From Berkiella sp963829835 (GTDB lineage: Bacteria; Pseudomonadota; Gammaproteobacteria; Berkiellales; Berkiellaceae): a DNA stretch of 64,000 nt. The notes beneath the pieces are model-generated. The model saw nothing but the letters and a program-made list of their open reading frames with translations, searched no databases and had not been told where the DNA came from. The position numbers and the translations under genes were made by a program. Position 1 is the first letter of the stretch; each line of letters opens with the position of its first letter. The stretch spans positions 1,674,001 through 1,738,000 of the forward strand of contig CAWHKC010000004.1 in NCBI GenBank assembly GCA_963829835.1. Direction: 5' to 3'. This document shows, piece after piece, positions 27,284 through 35,199 of the stretch.

Positions 27284-28279
27284 TTACAATTGATAGCGCT
27301 CAATATAAATAGTACCGTCGGTAATATCATATAAGTTCGGCTGATTCAGGGATTCCAATCCAATTTTTTTCAAATTGTAACGGCCCGTAACGTTTGGCTG
27401 TGTAACATAACGCTCGTGAACCGCTAGAATGGCTTTAAATTGATTAATATCTAATTTAAATTTATCAAGTAATTCGCTCAATGTATAAAATTCGTTTTTC
27501 TTAAGATGGCATAAAAATTCTGTATTATTGAAAATAGATTTCTTATATAAGGCCATTTCAATCATATTAATACTTTCAAATATTTTCTTTTGTTCATCTT
27601 GAGGAAGCTTGTTGATTTTTTCAATAAATGCATTGTGTATCATCTTTTCATCTTCAGTGGGTTTGCGCGCTACAAAGATTTGATTCTCAAATTTACCTGC
27701 AAACATTCTTGAAGTAAAATCCCACTTATGAACATGTTTGTCTTCAACCGCGAGCTTTTTTGTATCTGAATCTTTTTTGGGCCACCACAAATGCAATCTT
27801 ACTTTGTAGTTGTGAGGATCTTCGCCTTCAACTAATACTATTTTGGTAAAATCAGTGACGTGACGATAAGAGTCTTTAGCAATTTGATTTAAGGCTTTTT
27901 CATCTTTGAGTGTTGATTCGATTATATCTATTAACGCTTGAGGTGATATGGGATCCATTAATTCGTAATATTTTTTAGCATCTGGCCTATCGCCGTTTGC
28001 AAAGAAGGCATCCATTTGTTGTTTTAATTCTTTAATATTCCTTGGATGCTTATCGTTCGTAGTAGAGCTGCTTTTGTAAACAGCCATGTTACTTTCAGCT
28101 AAAGGTGGGGGCTCATTATATTCTAATTTGGGCTTCTCACCTAAAATGTGGCCTGTTGTAAAACATTCACTGTTTACATCCAGTAAAAAGAAGTTATCGG
28201 CACCTTCATCTTCTTGAGCTATAGCATGAGTACAGGCAAATAAGAAAACCGCCGTTACAAGACTTTTAAAGTAACTCAT
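27284..28279 (-). CDS. Secreted unknown protein, cupin-like segment
   Basis: A 331-residue protein with a clear signal peptide (MSYFKSLVTAVFLFACTHAIA, cut before Gln). ATG 28279 is favoured by GGAG 8 nt before it. The middle reads YKVRLHLWWPKKD, then DKHVHKWDFTSRMFAGKF-NQIFVA, which resembles a cupin barrel with possible metal-binding His residues (H-V-H-K-W-D-F). The C-terminal part is helical (KFKLDINQFKAILAVHERY). The function is unknown: periplasmic or secreted. It directly follows the right side of the IS66 element, so its 3' context may have been altered by the insertion. Confidence 0.72.
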   Translation of the reverse strand: MSYFKSLVTAVFLFACTHAIAQEDEGADNFFLLDVNSECFTTGHILGEKPKLEYNEPPPLAESNMAVYKSSSTTNDKHPRNIKELKQQMDAFFANGDRPDAKKYYELMDPISPQALIDIIESTLKDEKALNQIAKDSYRHVTDFTKIVLVEGEDPHNYKVRLHLWWPKKDSDTKKLAVEDKHVHKWDFTSRMFAGKFENQIFVARKPTEDEKMIHNAFIEKINKLPQDEQKKIFESINMIEMALYKKSIFNNTEFLCHLKKNEFYTLSELLDKFKLDINQFKAILAVHERYVTQPNVTGRYNLKKIGLESLNQPNLYDITDGTIYIERYQL

Positions 28280-28379
28280 ACCAAAAGCTCCATTCATATG
28301 AACAAGGCATAGATAGTATAGAGTTTAGGTAATTTATGTAAAAATTCAATTAATCAGGTGGGAGTTGAAGAGGGATCTC

Positions 28380-28796
28380 TCATAAGTTTTTCTTTAAAAA
28401 GTAGCACACTGCATCGTGATCATAACCTTGACGTTCAAAATCACAAATATAGCCAAGCTTTTCATAAAAGTGTTTTACTTCTTGAAAGTCCATGGTGCAA
28501 ACGGTCGCCATGGTACATCCTGATTCAATGCCAAGTGAGTGAATTTTTTCCATCAAGGCAAGTCCTAGACCTTGGCTGCGATAAGCTGGATTTACCCAAA
28601 GTTGATCGGTATAGATAGCGCCATACACAATAGAACCGTTACAGCCAGCAATGATTTCACCATCTTCTTCTCGCATAAAAAAGGCAAAGGAAGAGGCTTT
28701 TGAGGTGACCCCTCTGATGGCCGCCTCATAGTTGATTTTATTGGTGAGGGTTTGGAGATCTTCTGTTGAGGGATGTTGGGTAAATTCGATTTCCAT
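28380..28796 (-). CDS. GNAT-family N-acetyltransferase
   Basis: A 138-residue acetyltransferase-like protein with EDGEIIAGCNGSIVYGAIYT (beta 2-3) and LWVNPAYRSQGLGLALMEKI, the acetyl-CoA loop R-S-Q-G-L-G. TMDFQEVKHFYEKLGYICDFERQGY closes the fold with the typical FYEKLGY. The substrate is unknown. ATG 28796 has GGAG 7 nt upstream. It lies 15 nt downstream of the GrpB-like gene, so the two are probably an operon. Confidence 0.9.
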   Translation of the reverse strand: MEIEFTQHPSTEDLQTLTNKINYEAAIRGVTSKASSFAFFMREEDGEIIAGCNGSIVYGAIYTDQLWVNPAYRSQGLGLALMEKIHSLGIESGCTMATVCTMDFQEVKHFYEKLGYICDFERQGYDHDAVCYFLKKNL

Positions 28797-28811
28797 CTAT
28801 AGCTCCAGATC

Positions 28812-29627
28812 TTACTTAATTAAGATTTTGCCTTGATGCCGCAACCATTTTTTAGCAAAGTCAAAAAGTGCTTTTTCATGTTCTTGTGTTTGATAAGGTC
28901 TATCAAGCGCGAGGATATTTATTTGAGCATTTTTTTTATGGATAAATTCTAAATAGAGGATGCCGATAATTTTGCTCCCCAATCGATAGACAAAATGGAT
29001 ATGATTGGGAGAATCTAGGAAAATATCATCGATAGTAGCGCTTTTGCCAAGGGGCGCGAGAACTTGCTCTTGATAGATGCGATGATACTCTTCTCGCTCA
29101 ACATCTAAACAAGCTTGCACTAACCTTGCCGGATAGGTACCCGCATTCTCATCGATTTCTTGAATCAGGGCATTTTTAGCGTTGCAATAGGCTAGAATAT
29201 CGTGAGGGTGTTGTTTTGCAGTATCGATTTTAAGCGTTGCATAGGCTTTGAGATAATCAGGATGATCTTGAAGATATTGGACAAATTTCAGATGACGTTC
29301 AATTTCGGGATCACCTTGCTCAAATACATGGACATTAAAAGCTTCTTTAGAAAAAAAGCGTCGAAAGGGGATCCCGTATTCACCTTTGACACTATAACCA
29401 AGCGCAGCCATAGCCTCATTAGATTTATCCACTGCCAGAATATCTCTCACCACTGGGATCATATCGATAATAGGTTTGGCATCAAGACCTGGCACAGAAG
29501 TACTACCGATATGGTGGATGGTGATGAGATTTTCTCCCATTGCCTCTTTGATTTTGGCGGCTTCATTAGTAAACAGGGTTGGCCATGCGGGATCGTAAGG
29601 TACGACTTTGATCTGTCGGGTATTCAT
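28812..29627 (-). CDS. GrpB/UPF0157 nucleotidyltransferase-like protein with C-terminal acetyltransferase-like domain
   Basis: A 271-residue protein. Residues 1-165 match the GrpB (UPF0157) family: VVPYDPAWPTLFTNEAAKI, ITIHHIGSTSVPGLDAKPII (the G-S-T-S-V-P-G loop and D-x-x-x-D of the nucleotidyltransferase fold), FVQYLQDHPDYLKAYATLK. The remaining 100 residues (HIHFVYRLGSKIIGILYLEF, INILALDRPYQTQEHEKALF) look like half of a GNAT fold with a degraded CoA loop. Fusions of this kind exist, but the activity is unknown. It is followed by a stand-alone GNAT gene 15 nt downstream. Confidence 0.83.
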   Translation of the reverse strand: MNTRQIKVVPYDPAWPTLFTNEAAKIKEAMGENLITIHHIGSTSVPGLDAKPIIDMIPVVRDILAVDKSNEAMAALGYSVKGEYGIPFRRFFSKEAFNVHVFEQGDPEIERHLKFVQYLQDHPDYLKAYATLKIDTAKQHPHDILAYCNAKNALIQEIDENAGTYPARLVQACLDVEREEYHRIYQEQVLAPLGKSATIDDIFLDSPNHIHFVYRLGSKIIGILYLEFIHKKNAQINILALDRPYQTQEHEKALFDFAKKWLRHQGKILIK

Positions 29628-29674
29628 TTAAATATTAGCTTTTTGGTATGGAGTTTATAAGAGGGGATATAAAT

Positions 29675-29705
29675 GGTTTTTGAGGACGCTTGGTCCTCAA
29701 AAACC
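29675..29705 (-). terminator. Perfect 13-bp stem-loop downstream of the small basic protein
   Basis: GGTTTTTGAGGAC (29675-29687) and GTCCTCAAAAACC (29693-29705) form a perfect 13-bp stem with a 5-nt loop. On the minus strand it comes after the gene at 29732-29842 and before the GrpB-like gene. The 3' flank on that strand is AT-rich (ATTTATAT) rather than a pure T run, so termination is probable but not certain. Confidence 0.65.
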
Positions 29706-29731
29706 GCAACAATATTAGTTGCTATCCAAGA

Positions 29732-29842
29732 TTAACCGCCTCTTTCTTCTTTCTTCTTCTTCTTTGCAGCACGTTTAGCTTTAGGATCTAACTTGGGTTT
29801 TTTTTTAGCTTCTTTTTGAGATTTCTTTTCTTTATTAGCCAT
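29732..29842 (-). CDS. Very small Lys-rich protein (36 residues)
   Basis: A 36-residue protein, about half of it lysine, beginning MANKEKKSQKEAKKKPKLDP and ending in a Lys/Glu run and GG. It has an excellent ribosome site (AGGAG, 6 nt before ATG 29842) and is followed by a strong stem-loop, which together make it a real gene despite its size. The composition suggests nucleic-acid or ribosome binding. The function is unknown. Confidence 0.7.
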   Translation of the reverse strand: MANKEKKSQKEAKKKPKLDPKAKRAAKKKKKEERGG

Positions 29843-29992
29843 GTTGTTTCTCCTGACAAATTAAACAAATGAACCATGGCTATAATACTACATGCATCAA
29901 ATTTATCTACAGTTGTTCTTTTAAGTTGGGTTTCCAGCAGGCATAGGATTTAGTCTCACAATGAGTGATGCTTAATCGTGAAGATGCACCAC

Positions 29993-30211
29993 TTACTTAC
30001 GTCTTTTAGGAGGCAAATCATGGCGATGGTGTTCATCCCAATTGCGTTTCTCTTCCTTTAGCCGTTCTTCATCACGAGAGTGATCATGATCGCCACCAGG
30101 TGTCTTTGGTTGCTCATGGTGGCTTGGATGTCCTTCTTCGGGCTGTTTTGGCTTATTAGCAGCAAAAAGATGCAACTCGGTGTTAGATGTTACTGTATAT
30201 AATGTTGGCAT
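29993..30211 (-). CDS. Small His/Glu-rich protein
   Basis: A 72-residue polar protein starting MPTLYTVTSNTELHLFAANK, then a His/Asp/Glu/Lys-rich tail (EEGHPSHHEQPK, GGDHDHSRDEE, DEHHRHDLPPKRRK). ATG 30211 is chosen because AAGGGAT precedes it; the ATG at 30229 has no site. The His clusters could bind metal. Unknown function, no homology recognised. Confidence 0.55.
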   Translation of the reverse strand: MPTLYTVTSNTELHLFAANKPKQPEEGHPSHHEQPKTPGGDHDHSRDEERLKEEKRNWDEHHRHDLPPKRRK

Positions 30212-30405
30212 GGCAGATCCCTTGAGCATATGAAATCTTTCATCTTTATCGGCATTAACTAGTAATGATTTAATTAAGAAGAATCCAACTAACTAATGAT
30301 AAATTTACCTATAAATTCATATATTAGGGTTAAATGCTTCAATTTATATTTTCAACAAGTTAGCAAAGTGGTACATTACGGAACTTTTCTCAGTTAAGAT
30401 ACCAT

Positions 30406-30568
30406 ATGGAATAAAATAAAATTCGCTATCCCAACGCCATTTCTCCAGCTTCAAGACGATGAACATCACCATAATCTAACATCATCGCCATCAAGAACAT
30501 CTTTTTTTAAAGCTAAAAAACTTAAGAGTGAGGCGTTAGATAAATTATTACATAATGCAAACCTAGTA
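30406..30568 (+). other. Probable 5' coding part of the next gene, out of frame with its ATG
   Basis: From 30413 the frame of the downstream gene is open and protein-like (FAIPTPFLQLQDDEHHHN, then SEALDKLLHNANLVL), but contains no ATG, GTG or TTG before TTG 30569. An ATG at 30406 is in the neighbouring frame and meets TAA after two codons. Removing one base (for example T30412) would join them and give MEKIKFAIPTPFLQ. This points to a one-base frameshift, a sequencing error or a non-standard start. Confidence 0.5.
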
Positions 30569-32014
30569 TTGATATCTTTGACTAAGTTGCTAAAAAGTGA
30601 ACTTTCATTTAAAGAACTATTTAAAGAAATTGATAATTATAAGATTACTGTTGAAAAGCAATGTCAAACGCTAAAAGCCTATCAAAATGTAACGACTTCA
30701 CTGAGCAAAAAAGAACTAGAGAAAATGGTTTTCCAGCTTAATTACCAATTAAGCCTAGTTTACAAAGAAGTCATTTTCAAAGCTCAGCATTCGATGTTGC
30801 CCAAACGAAAAACTATACGTTATTGTTATCAAAACATAATGCATTGTTATATTAAAATTTTAATCTTCTTTTATAAAAGGTCTAGAAAAATATCGGATAA
30901 ATTATGGTTTGAGATCCATTCGACATACATGCAAGCTTCGGATCAGCAAGTTGCGACAAAATCTTTATCCAAAATACCGCAATGGCATAGCCAATTTAAA
31001 ACAATTAAAGATATGTATAAATATTGTTTGTTGTTGGGTCTAATTGATGAATATCAATTTTGTCCGGATGAAATTAATCAGATAGTTTATGCGCTAGAAT
31101 CGTGGGCACCTTTATTATCCATACATAAAGAAGAAAAGAACGAGGATACCTATTTCGTCGATCTGGACAAGGATGCTCCTGCGAAGCGACTTCAGAAAAT
31201 AAACGACTATGGTGATAGTGTTCTTTTTGTAAACATAAAGCAGATAATAAGCCATATAAATGGTTTGTTATCCTTTCAAAATAATATCGCTCATAATGAA
31301 CATTCAAAATTGTTTACGGACTCTGAACTTGTACTAAAAAAATCCTTATTAGAAAGACTGATTGATCAATTCAGTAAAGAGACAACAGAGAGCTCATCTT
31401 TTGAAAAGTTAAATGAGACCATCTTTATACAGTTTGGAATCAGCTTTAATACTACCTCATTAAAAATAGCACCAAGTGTTCAAGAGAAAGATGCCCAAGG
31501 AAAAATAACAGAATATATCAATATTGATCTTCTGCCAAATAAGGAAATGCCTACCCAGGAAGTGGAGGTCAAAAAATTTCAGTGCATGCTGGTAGGAATT
31601 AATGGTGAAAATGTAAAATTGCTTTGGACGGGAGAGCTACCTAGTGAACTTCACCCAGGAAAAATTGTTACTATTTATAATGATGAATATTCTAATCATA
31701 TTCAGATTGGAATTATTAACTCCGTATTCATAGATGATGCTGAAAATTCCTATGTGACAATTAGAATGTTTCCTCAAAATGCGAGCATTCTAACAGCAAG
31801 CATTCCAGAAGGATCTCAACATGCCATTTATCATGTTATATTGATTTCTGGACAGTCAGAAAATTCCTCTATTACCCTTGTTGCCCCTATCATTGCATTT
31901 CACGAAGGACAAGAAATTAATGTTGTTGGGCAAAATAGGGAAGGATCATTATTGCTAGGAAAACCCATTGAGTTTTATCAAGCACATCAATTATTTGAAG
32001 CCACATTTATTTAG
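30569..32014 (+). CDS. Unknown cytoplasmic protein, possibly PilZ-associated
   Basis: A 481-residue protein as counted from TTG 30569; the natural N-terminus probably begins about 54 codons earlier (see the preceding feature). The helical N-terminal two thirds contain ISDKLWFEIHSTYMQASDQQ and YKYCLLLGLIDEYQFCPDEI, which resemble a family of proteins that carry a C-terminal PilZ-like domain. The C-terminal 150 residues are beta-rich (QCMLVGINGENVKLLWTGEL, GKIVTIYNDEYSNHIQIGII) and could be that domain, though the RxxxR c-di-GMP motif is not evident. No signal peptide. The family assignment is tentative. Confidence 0.7.
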   Translation: MISLTKLLKSELSFKELFKEIDNYKITVEKQCQTLKAYQNVTTSLSKKELEKMVFQLNYQLSLVYKEVIFKAQHSMLPKRKTIRYCYQNIMHCYIKILIFFYKRSRKISDKLWFEIHSTYMQASDQQVATKSLSKIPQWHSQFKTIKDMYKYCLLLGLIDEYQFCPDEINQIVYALESWAPLLSIHKEEKNEDTYFVDLDKDAPAKRLQKINDYGDSVLFVNIKQIISHINGLLSFQNNIAHNEHSKLFTDSELVLKKSLLERLIDQFSKETTESSSFEKLNETIFIQFGISFNTTSLKIAPSVQEKDAQGKITEYINIDLLPNKEMPTQEVEVKKFQCMLVGINGENVKLLWTGELPSELHPGKIVTIYNDEYSNHIQIGIINSVFIDDAENSYVTIRMFPQNASILTASIPEGSQHAIYHVILISGQSENSSITLVAPIIAFHEGQEINVVGQNREGSLLLGKPIEFYQAHQLFEATFI

Positions 32015-32047
32015 GGAAGGGGGTCACATAAACTTGGCCCCTTTCCA

Positions 32048-32506
32048 TCATTCTTTGGTTGTTTTTAGAATTTTCCCGGTTTTGAAATCAACATTCATGG
32101 TCACCTTGTGACCATGGTCATCAATGGTTTTCACGATATATTGATTACCAAATAATTCTGTTGTTATTTCATAGATATTTGGAAAACCGGCTTCTTTCAC
32201 TTTCATTGCCACTTCAAGCGTAGACAATCCCAATATTTCATTGGCGGTCTTTGTCACTTCTCCGGTTTGTGGGTTAACTTGAATATCAATATTTTTACCT
32301 TGGGCATTCAAAACTTTTGCGGCATAGGTGCCATTGGTAACATCAAAATCAATTTTCTTAATAATCACAAAACCTTTTGACTTCAGTTCCTCTAGAACAG
32401 CAATCATCTGTCCTGGTTGGGTTGTTGGGGCATCTGCCAAAAGACTTTGGCTGGTAAAGGTAATAAACGAACTTAAGATGAGTGTCATTATCAGCGATTG
32501 TTTCAT
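32048..32506 (-). CDS. Secreted PepSY-domain protein
   Basis: A 152-residue periplasmic protein with a signal peptide (about residues 1-24, cut after SLLADA). It carries two PepSY-like repeats: LEELKSKGFVIIKKIDFDVT...KNIDIQVNPQTGEV and AMKVKEAGFPNIYEITTELF...HKVTMNVDFKTGKI. PepSY domains bind peptides or metals and inhibit proteases in some cases. AAAGGA precedes ATG 32506. It stands alone between genes on the other strand. Confidence 0.85.
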   Translation of the reverse strand: MKQSLIMTLILSSFITFTSQSLLADAPTTQPGQMIAVLEELKSKGFVIIKKIDFDVTNGTYAAKVLNAQGKNIDIQVNPQTGEVTKTANEILGLSTLEVAMKVKEAGFPNIYEITTELFGNQYIVKTIDDHGHKVTMNVDFKTGKILKTTKE

Positions 32507-32624
32507 TTATTCATTCCTTTGATGTATGCATCAGTTATTTATCAAGTTGGCTTTAAAAGCTCTTGATATGGGTAAATTCAATTATGCTATCATACCCCTT
32601 AATGTACTCTATAAAGGATGATTT

Positions 32625-33143
32625 ATGTTAGTAAGAACATTTGTTTTAATTTTAGCTCTAATATCACCATTGACATTGATAGCAAGTGAAGCAGCAGAAG
32701 CAAATAATTCATCTTGTATTGAGAAAAAAGGGGTCAGAACCTGCAAACTGAACGTAGATGGAACCATCAACTTAACTGAAGTTGAAGGTAAGTCGAATGC
32801 CAAAAATATCCCTCTTAAAATTGAAAATATTGTAGAAGGTGAACTCAGTCTTTATCAAAGCAAAGATAAAGGCATGAATGTGATGAAGGGCGGGGTCTCA
32901 CTTAAGAATATTTCAGAAAAAAAGAGTTTTGTTAATTATCAAGTTGTCCTAAAAGATGATAAAGGTGAGGCAGCTAAAACAGAAGGATTTATTAACCTAA
33001 CCCCTGGCAAAGTTCATAAAGTGAATATCAGCAGTATTAAATTAAAAGAACAAGACTTAAAAGAGATTACTGGATTTGAAATTAAAATTGTTGAAACTAA
33101 CAAAGATAATCAAAAACATAAGAAAAATGTAGATCCAAATTAG
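32625..33143 (+). CDS. Small secreted protein, paralogue of 44232-44660
   Basis: A 172-residue protein with a signal peptide (MLVRTFVLILALISPLTLIA, cut before SEA). The mature part is beta-rich: GTINLTEVEGKSNAKNIPLK, EGELSLYQSKDKGMNVMKGG, and FVNYQVVLKDDKGEAAKTEG. It aligns along its length with the 142-residue protein at 44232 (INLT, AKN-PL, EGE--LY-S, V--D--G, G--TEKV-I). It differs by an extra Cys pair near the N-terminus (SSCIEKKGVRTCKL) and a Lys-rich tail. The fold is probably an immunoglobulin-like or lipocalin-like sandwich of unknown role. Strong ribosome site AAAGGATG. Confidence 0.78.
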   Translation: MLVRTFVLILALISPLTLIASEAAEANNSSCIEKKGVRTCKLNVDGTINLTEVEGKSNAKNIPLKIENIVEGELSLYQSKDKGMNVMKGGVSLKNISEKKSFVNYQVVLKDDKGEAAKTEGFINLTPGKVHKVNISSIKLKEQDLKEITGFEIKIVETNKDNQKHKKNVDPN

Positions 33144-33167
33144 ACCGTGCCGTGCCGCCCTCCTACG

Positions 33168-33243
33168 TGCCGCGACTTGTTCGCGGCATCCAGAATATCT
33201 TAAATCAAGAAATTTCCTTAGATGCCGTGGACAAGCCACGGCA
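33168..33243. repeat. Inverted pair of REP-like palindromes (BIME-like)
   Basis: Two perfect 8-bp stem-loops. TGCCGCGA-CTTGT-TCGCGGCA lies at 33168-33188 and TGCCGTGG-ACAAG-CCACGGCA at 33223-33243. The loops are reverse complements, so the two are copies in opposite orientation. A third copy is at 42876. The arrangement matches a bacterial interspersed mosaic element. The second copy lies inside the 3' end of the DMT transporter gene. Confidence 0.75.
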
Positions 33244-34140
33244 AGTAGAAGAAGAGAGTTTTCCACTTAGCGCCACACATATCAAACCCAAAAAAATAAA
33301 TATCATTGCCAATTTCATGGTGATGGTAATGTCTTCACCTAAGATTAAAGCTGCTGAAATCACGCCAGTCAGAGGAACGCCGAGTAAACCAAGTGAAACG
33401 TTAATGGAAGGTATTTTTCTGCTCACCATAGCGATGCCACCATTGCCGATAGCGGTTGCTAACACAGCCGTATAAGCCATGGCTGGGATAGAGACCATAT
33501 TCCATTCAATGATTGGGTTGGGATCCATGATAAAAGCTATCAACAGAGCAGGAAGAGTGCCTACCAAAAGTTGCCAAGGTAGTAATTCTAAGGGCGTGCT
33601 ATGCCATGTCATATTACGCGCCAAGCAAATAGAAATCGCCATGCATAGGGCTGCTCCTAATAATACCCCGTTGCCATAGAGGGTTTGCGGATTTGACCAG
33701 TCGATACTAAAAGGGCTAAATAAAATCACGATCCCAAAAATTCCCAAGCCCAAGCCAAGCGCTTTTAACCAATTCATTCTTTCTTTAAAAAATATCATAG
33801 CGATAGGCGTTGCCCAAAGCGGAACGGTATAAACTAAAATGGATGAGCGTCCGGCATCGACAGTCATTAAACCCAAATTAATAAATAGGGTGAATAAGCC
33901 CAACTGCAATAAACCCAAAATGAACACAATGGGAAAATCTTGCTTGGTAGGAACTTTAAACTTCCCTAAAACCAACACAAGCCCAAACATACTGAGTGAT
34001 CCAATGCCTAACCGAAAGACTGCATGCCAAATGGCAGGCATATAGTCCATCCCAATTTTATTCATGGGCCAATTAAGGCCCCAAATAAGAATAACCATTA
34101 GAAAGAGAAAATAGGTTTTTGCCGATGAGGTTTGTGTCAT
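33205..34140 (-). CDS. DMT/EamA-family transporter
   Basis: A 311-residue inner-membrane protein with ten hydrophobic segments and two EamA repeats (FLFLMVILIWGLNWPMNKIG near the start; NGVLLGAALCMAISICLARN in the second half). It is a drug/metabolite exporter-type carrier with unknown substrate. The last 16 or so residues (KLSSSTCRGLSTASKEIS) do not belong to the family: they are encoded by the REP-like palindrome at 33223-33243 and its flank, so the insertion of a repeat has replaced or extended the natural C-terminus. Confidence 0.88.
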   Translation of the reverse strand: MTQTSSAKTYFLFLMVILIWGLNWPMNKIGMDYMPAIWHAVFRLGIGSLSMFGLVLVLGKFKVPTKQDFPIVFILGLLQLGLFTLFINLGLMTVDAGRSSILVYTVPLWATPIAMIFFKERMNWLKALGLGLGIFGIVILFSPFSIDWSNPQTLYGNGVLLGAALCMAISICLARNMTWHSTPLELLPWQLLVGTLPALLIAFIMDPNPIIEWNMVSIPAMAYTAVLATAIGNGGIAMVSRKIPSINVSLGLLGVPLTGVISAALILGEDITITMKLAMIFIFLGLICVALSGKLSSSTCRGLSTASKEIS

Positions 34141-34154
34141 GTAATATCTACTGC

Positions 34155-34553
34155 TTACTTAGAAATTTCTAAAGTCTCTTTATTGCGCGAAGTAACCATC
34201 ATATAACACATTGACTTGCAAGAGGTGGTGCCGCATGTGACATGGTTCTGCGAGATAATAACCTCACAACCCTCATTTGTGCCATTGCAACTACATTCAA
34301 TGCTACCAGTCACTTCAGCATTAGCGCCCGATTTACTTGGAATAACATTGACATGATTTGGATTAACTCGCTCAAATGCGAAGCCATCTTTTAGGGTTAC
34401 TTGATCAGTTTTAATCGTTAACCCTTCTGGGATTTTTTCTTTAATGACAATCTTTTTTTCAATTGGACCTGCTGTGTCATCAGCAAAAGAAAGAACGGGT
34501 AAAGAACTTATACCTAACATGATAATGATTGTTAAGATGCATTGTCTAAACAT
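34155..34553 (-). CDS. Small secreted Cys-rich protein
   Basis: A 132-residue protein with a signal peptide (MFRQCILTIIIMLGISSLPV, cut after FA). The C-terminal half has six Cys (IECSCNGTNEGCEVIISQNH then VTCGTTSCKSMCYMM), likely disulfide-bonded in the periplasm or outside. GGAG lies 7 nt before the ATG. It starts 14 nt upstream of nothing on its strand and ends 15 nt before the transporter gene start, so it may be co-transcribed with it. Unknown function. Confidence 0.7.
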   Translation of the reverse strand: MFRQCILTIIIMLGISSLPVLSFADDTAGPIEKKIVIKEKIPEGLTIKTDQVTLKDGFAFERVNPNHVNVIPSKSGANAEVTGSIECSCNGTNEGCEVIISQNHVTCGTTSCKSMCYMMVTSRNKETLEISK

Positions 34554-34641
34554 ATTTAATCTCCATTTAAATAATTTTGGCTTGCATCAGGTGTGCGAAA
34601 ATTGAAGTTGAGAACAAGCTCGGTGACAGCGGTTCAAAAGG

Positions 34642-35067
34642 TTATAGTTTTTTCATTTTTATTTTTTGGCGTGCTTCATCTTGTAATTTCTCCATTTCCT
34701 CTGCTTCAACTCCATTACCATGAAAGGCAAATCTAATTCTTGGATTCTTCTCTAATAAAGTAAAAGCGGCTTTTACCCCTTCTGTACCAAGCTTATTCCC
34801 TTGCAAATTTAGATCAAGCAATTTTGTAAAACTGATACCATATTTGCTCAGCAATTTGCCGCCCTGGGGCCCAAGCTGATTACCATTCAAATATAAACTT
34901 TCAATATTCGGCCTAATTTCCTGTATCTTTAAAAGGATCGCTTCTAATTCAGCATCTTTAATCTCCCTGTTTCCTAGATCAACTTGATCGTCAGGGGATT
35001 TTTCAATTGCTTCAAGAATGTCTTGTCGTATGCCTTTTTTCTTAATAAATCTAAGCATATTTTTCAC
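34642..35067 (-). CDS. Short leucine-rich-repeat protein
   Basis: A 141-residue protein with ribonuclease-inhibitor-type leucine-rich repeats: DDQVDLGNREIKDAELEAIL, IRPNIESLYLNGNQLGPQGG and FTKLLDLNLQGNKLGTEGVK (LxxLxLxxNxLxxxG pattern). It has about three or four repeats, a helical start and a basic tail. LRR proteins of this size in intracellular Legionellales are often translocated effectors, but here that is inference. Good ribosome site (TAGGTG) before ATG 35067. Confidence 0.75.
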   Translation of the reverse strand: MKNMLRFIKKKGIRQDILEAIEKSPDDQVDLGNREIKDAELEAILLKIQEIRPNIESLYLNGNQLGPQGGKLLSKYGISFTKLLDLNLQGNKLGTEGVKAAFTLLEKNPRIRFAFHGNGVEAEEMEKLQDEARQKIKMKKL

Positions 35068-35199
35068 CTAAATAACAATGATTTAATCAAGATTATCACA
35101 GAAAAGACCCTTTCTCCAATAGTTTGTTACCTAAAATAGTGTTATGTTAGGTATTAAAGGGGTTATTAGGTTTATTTTAATCGTGTATAGGCACCCATC

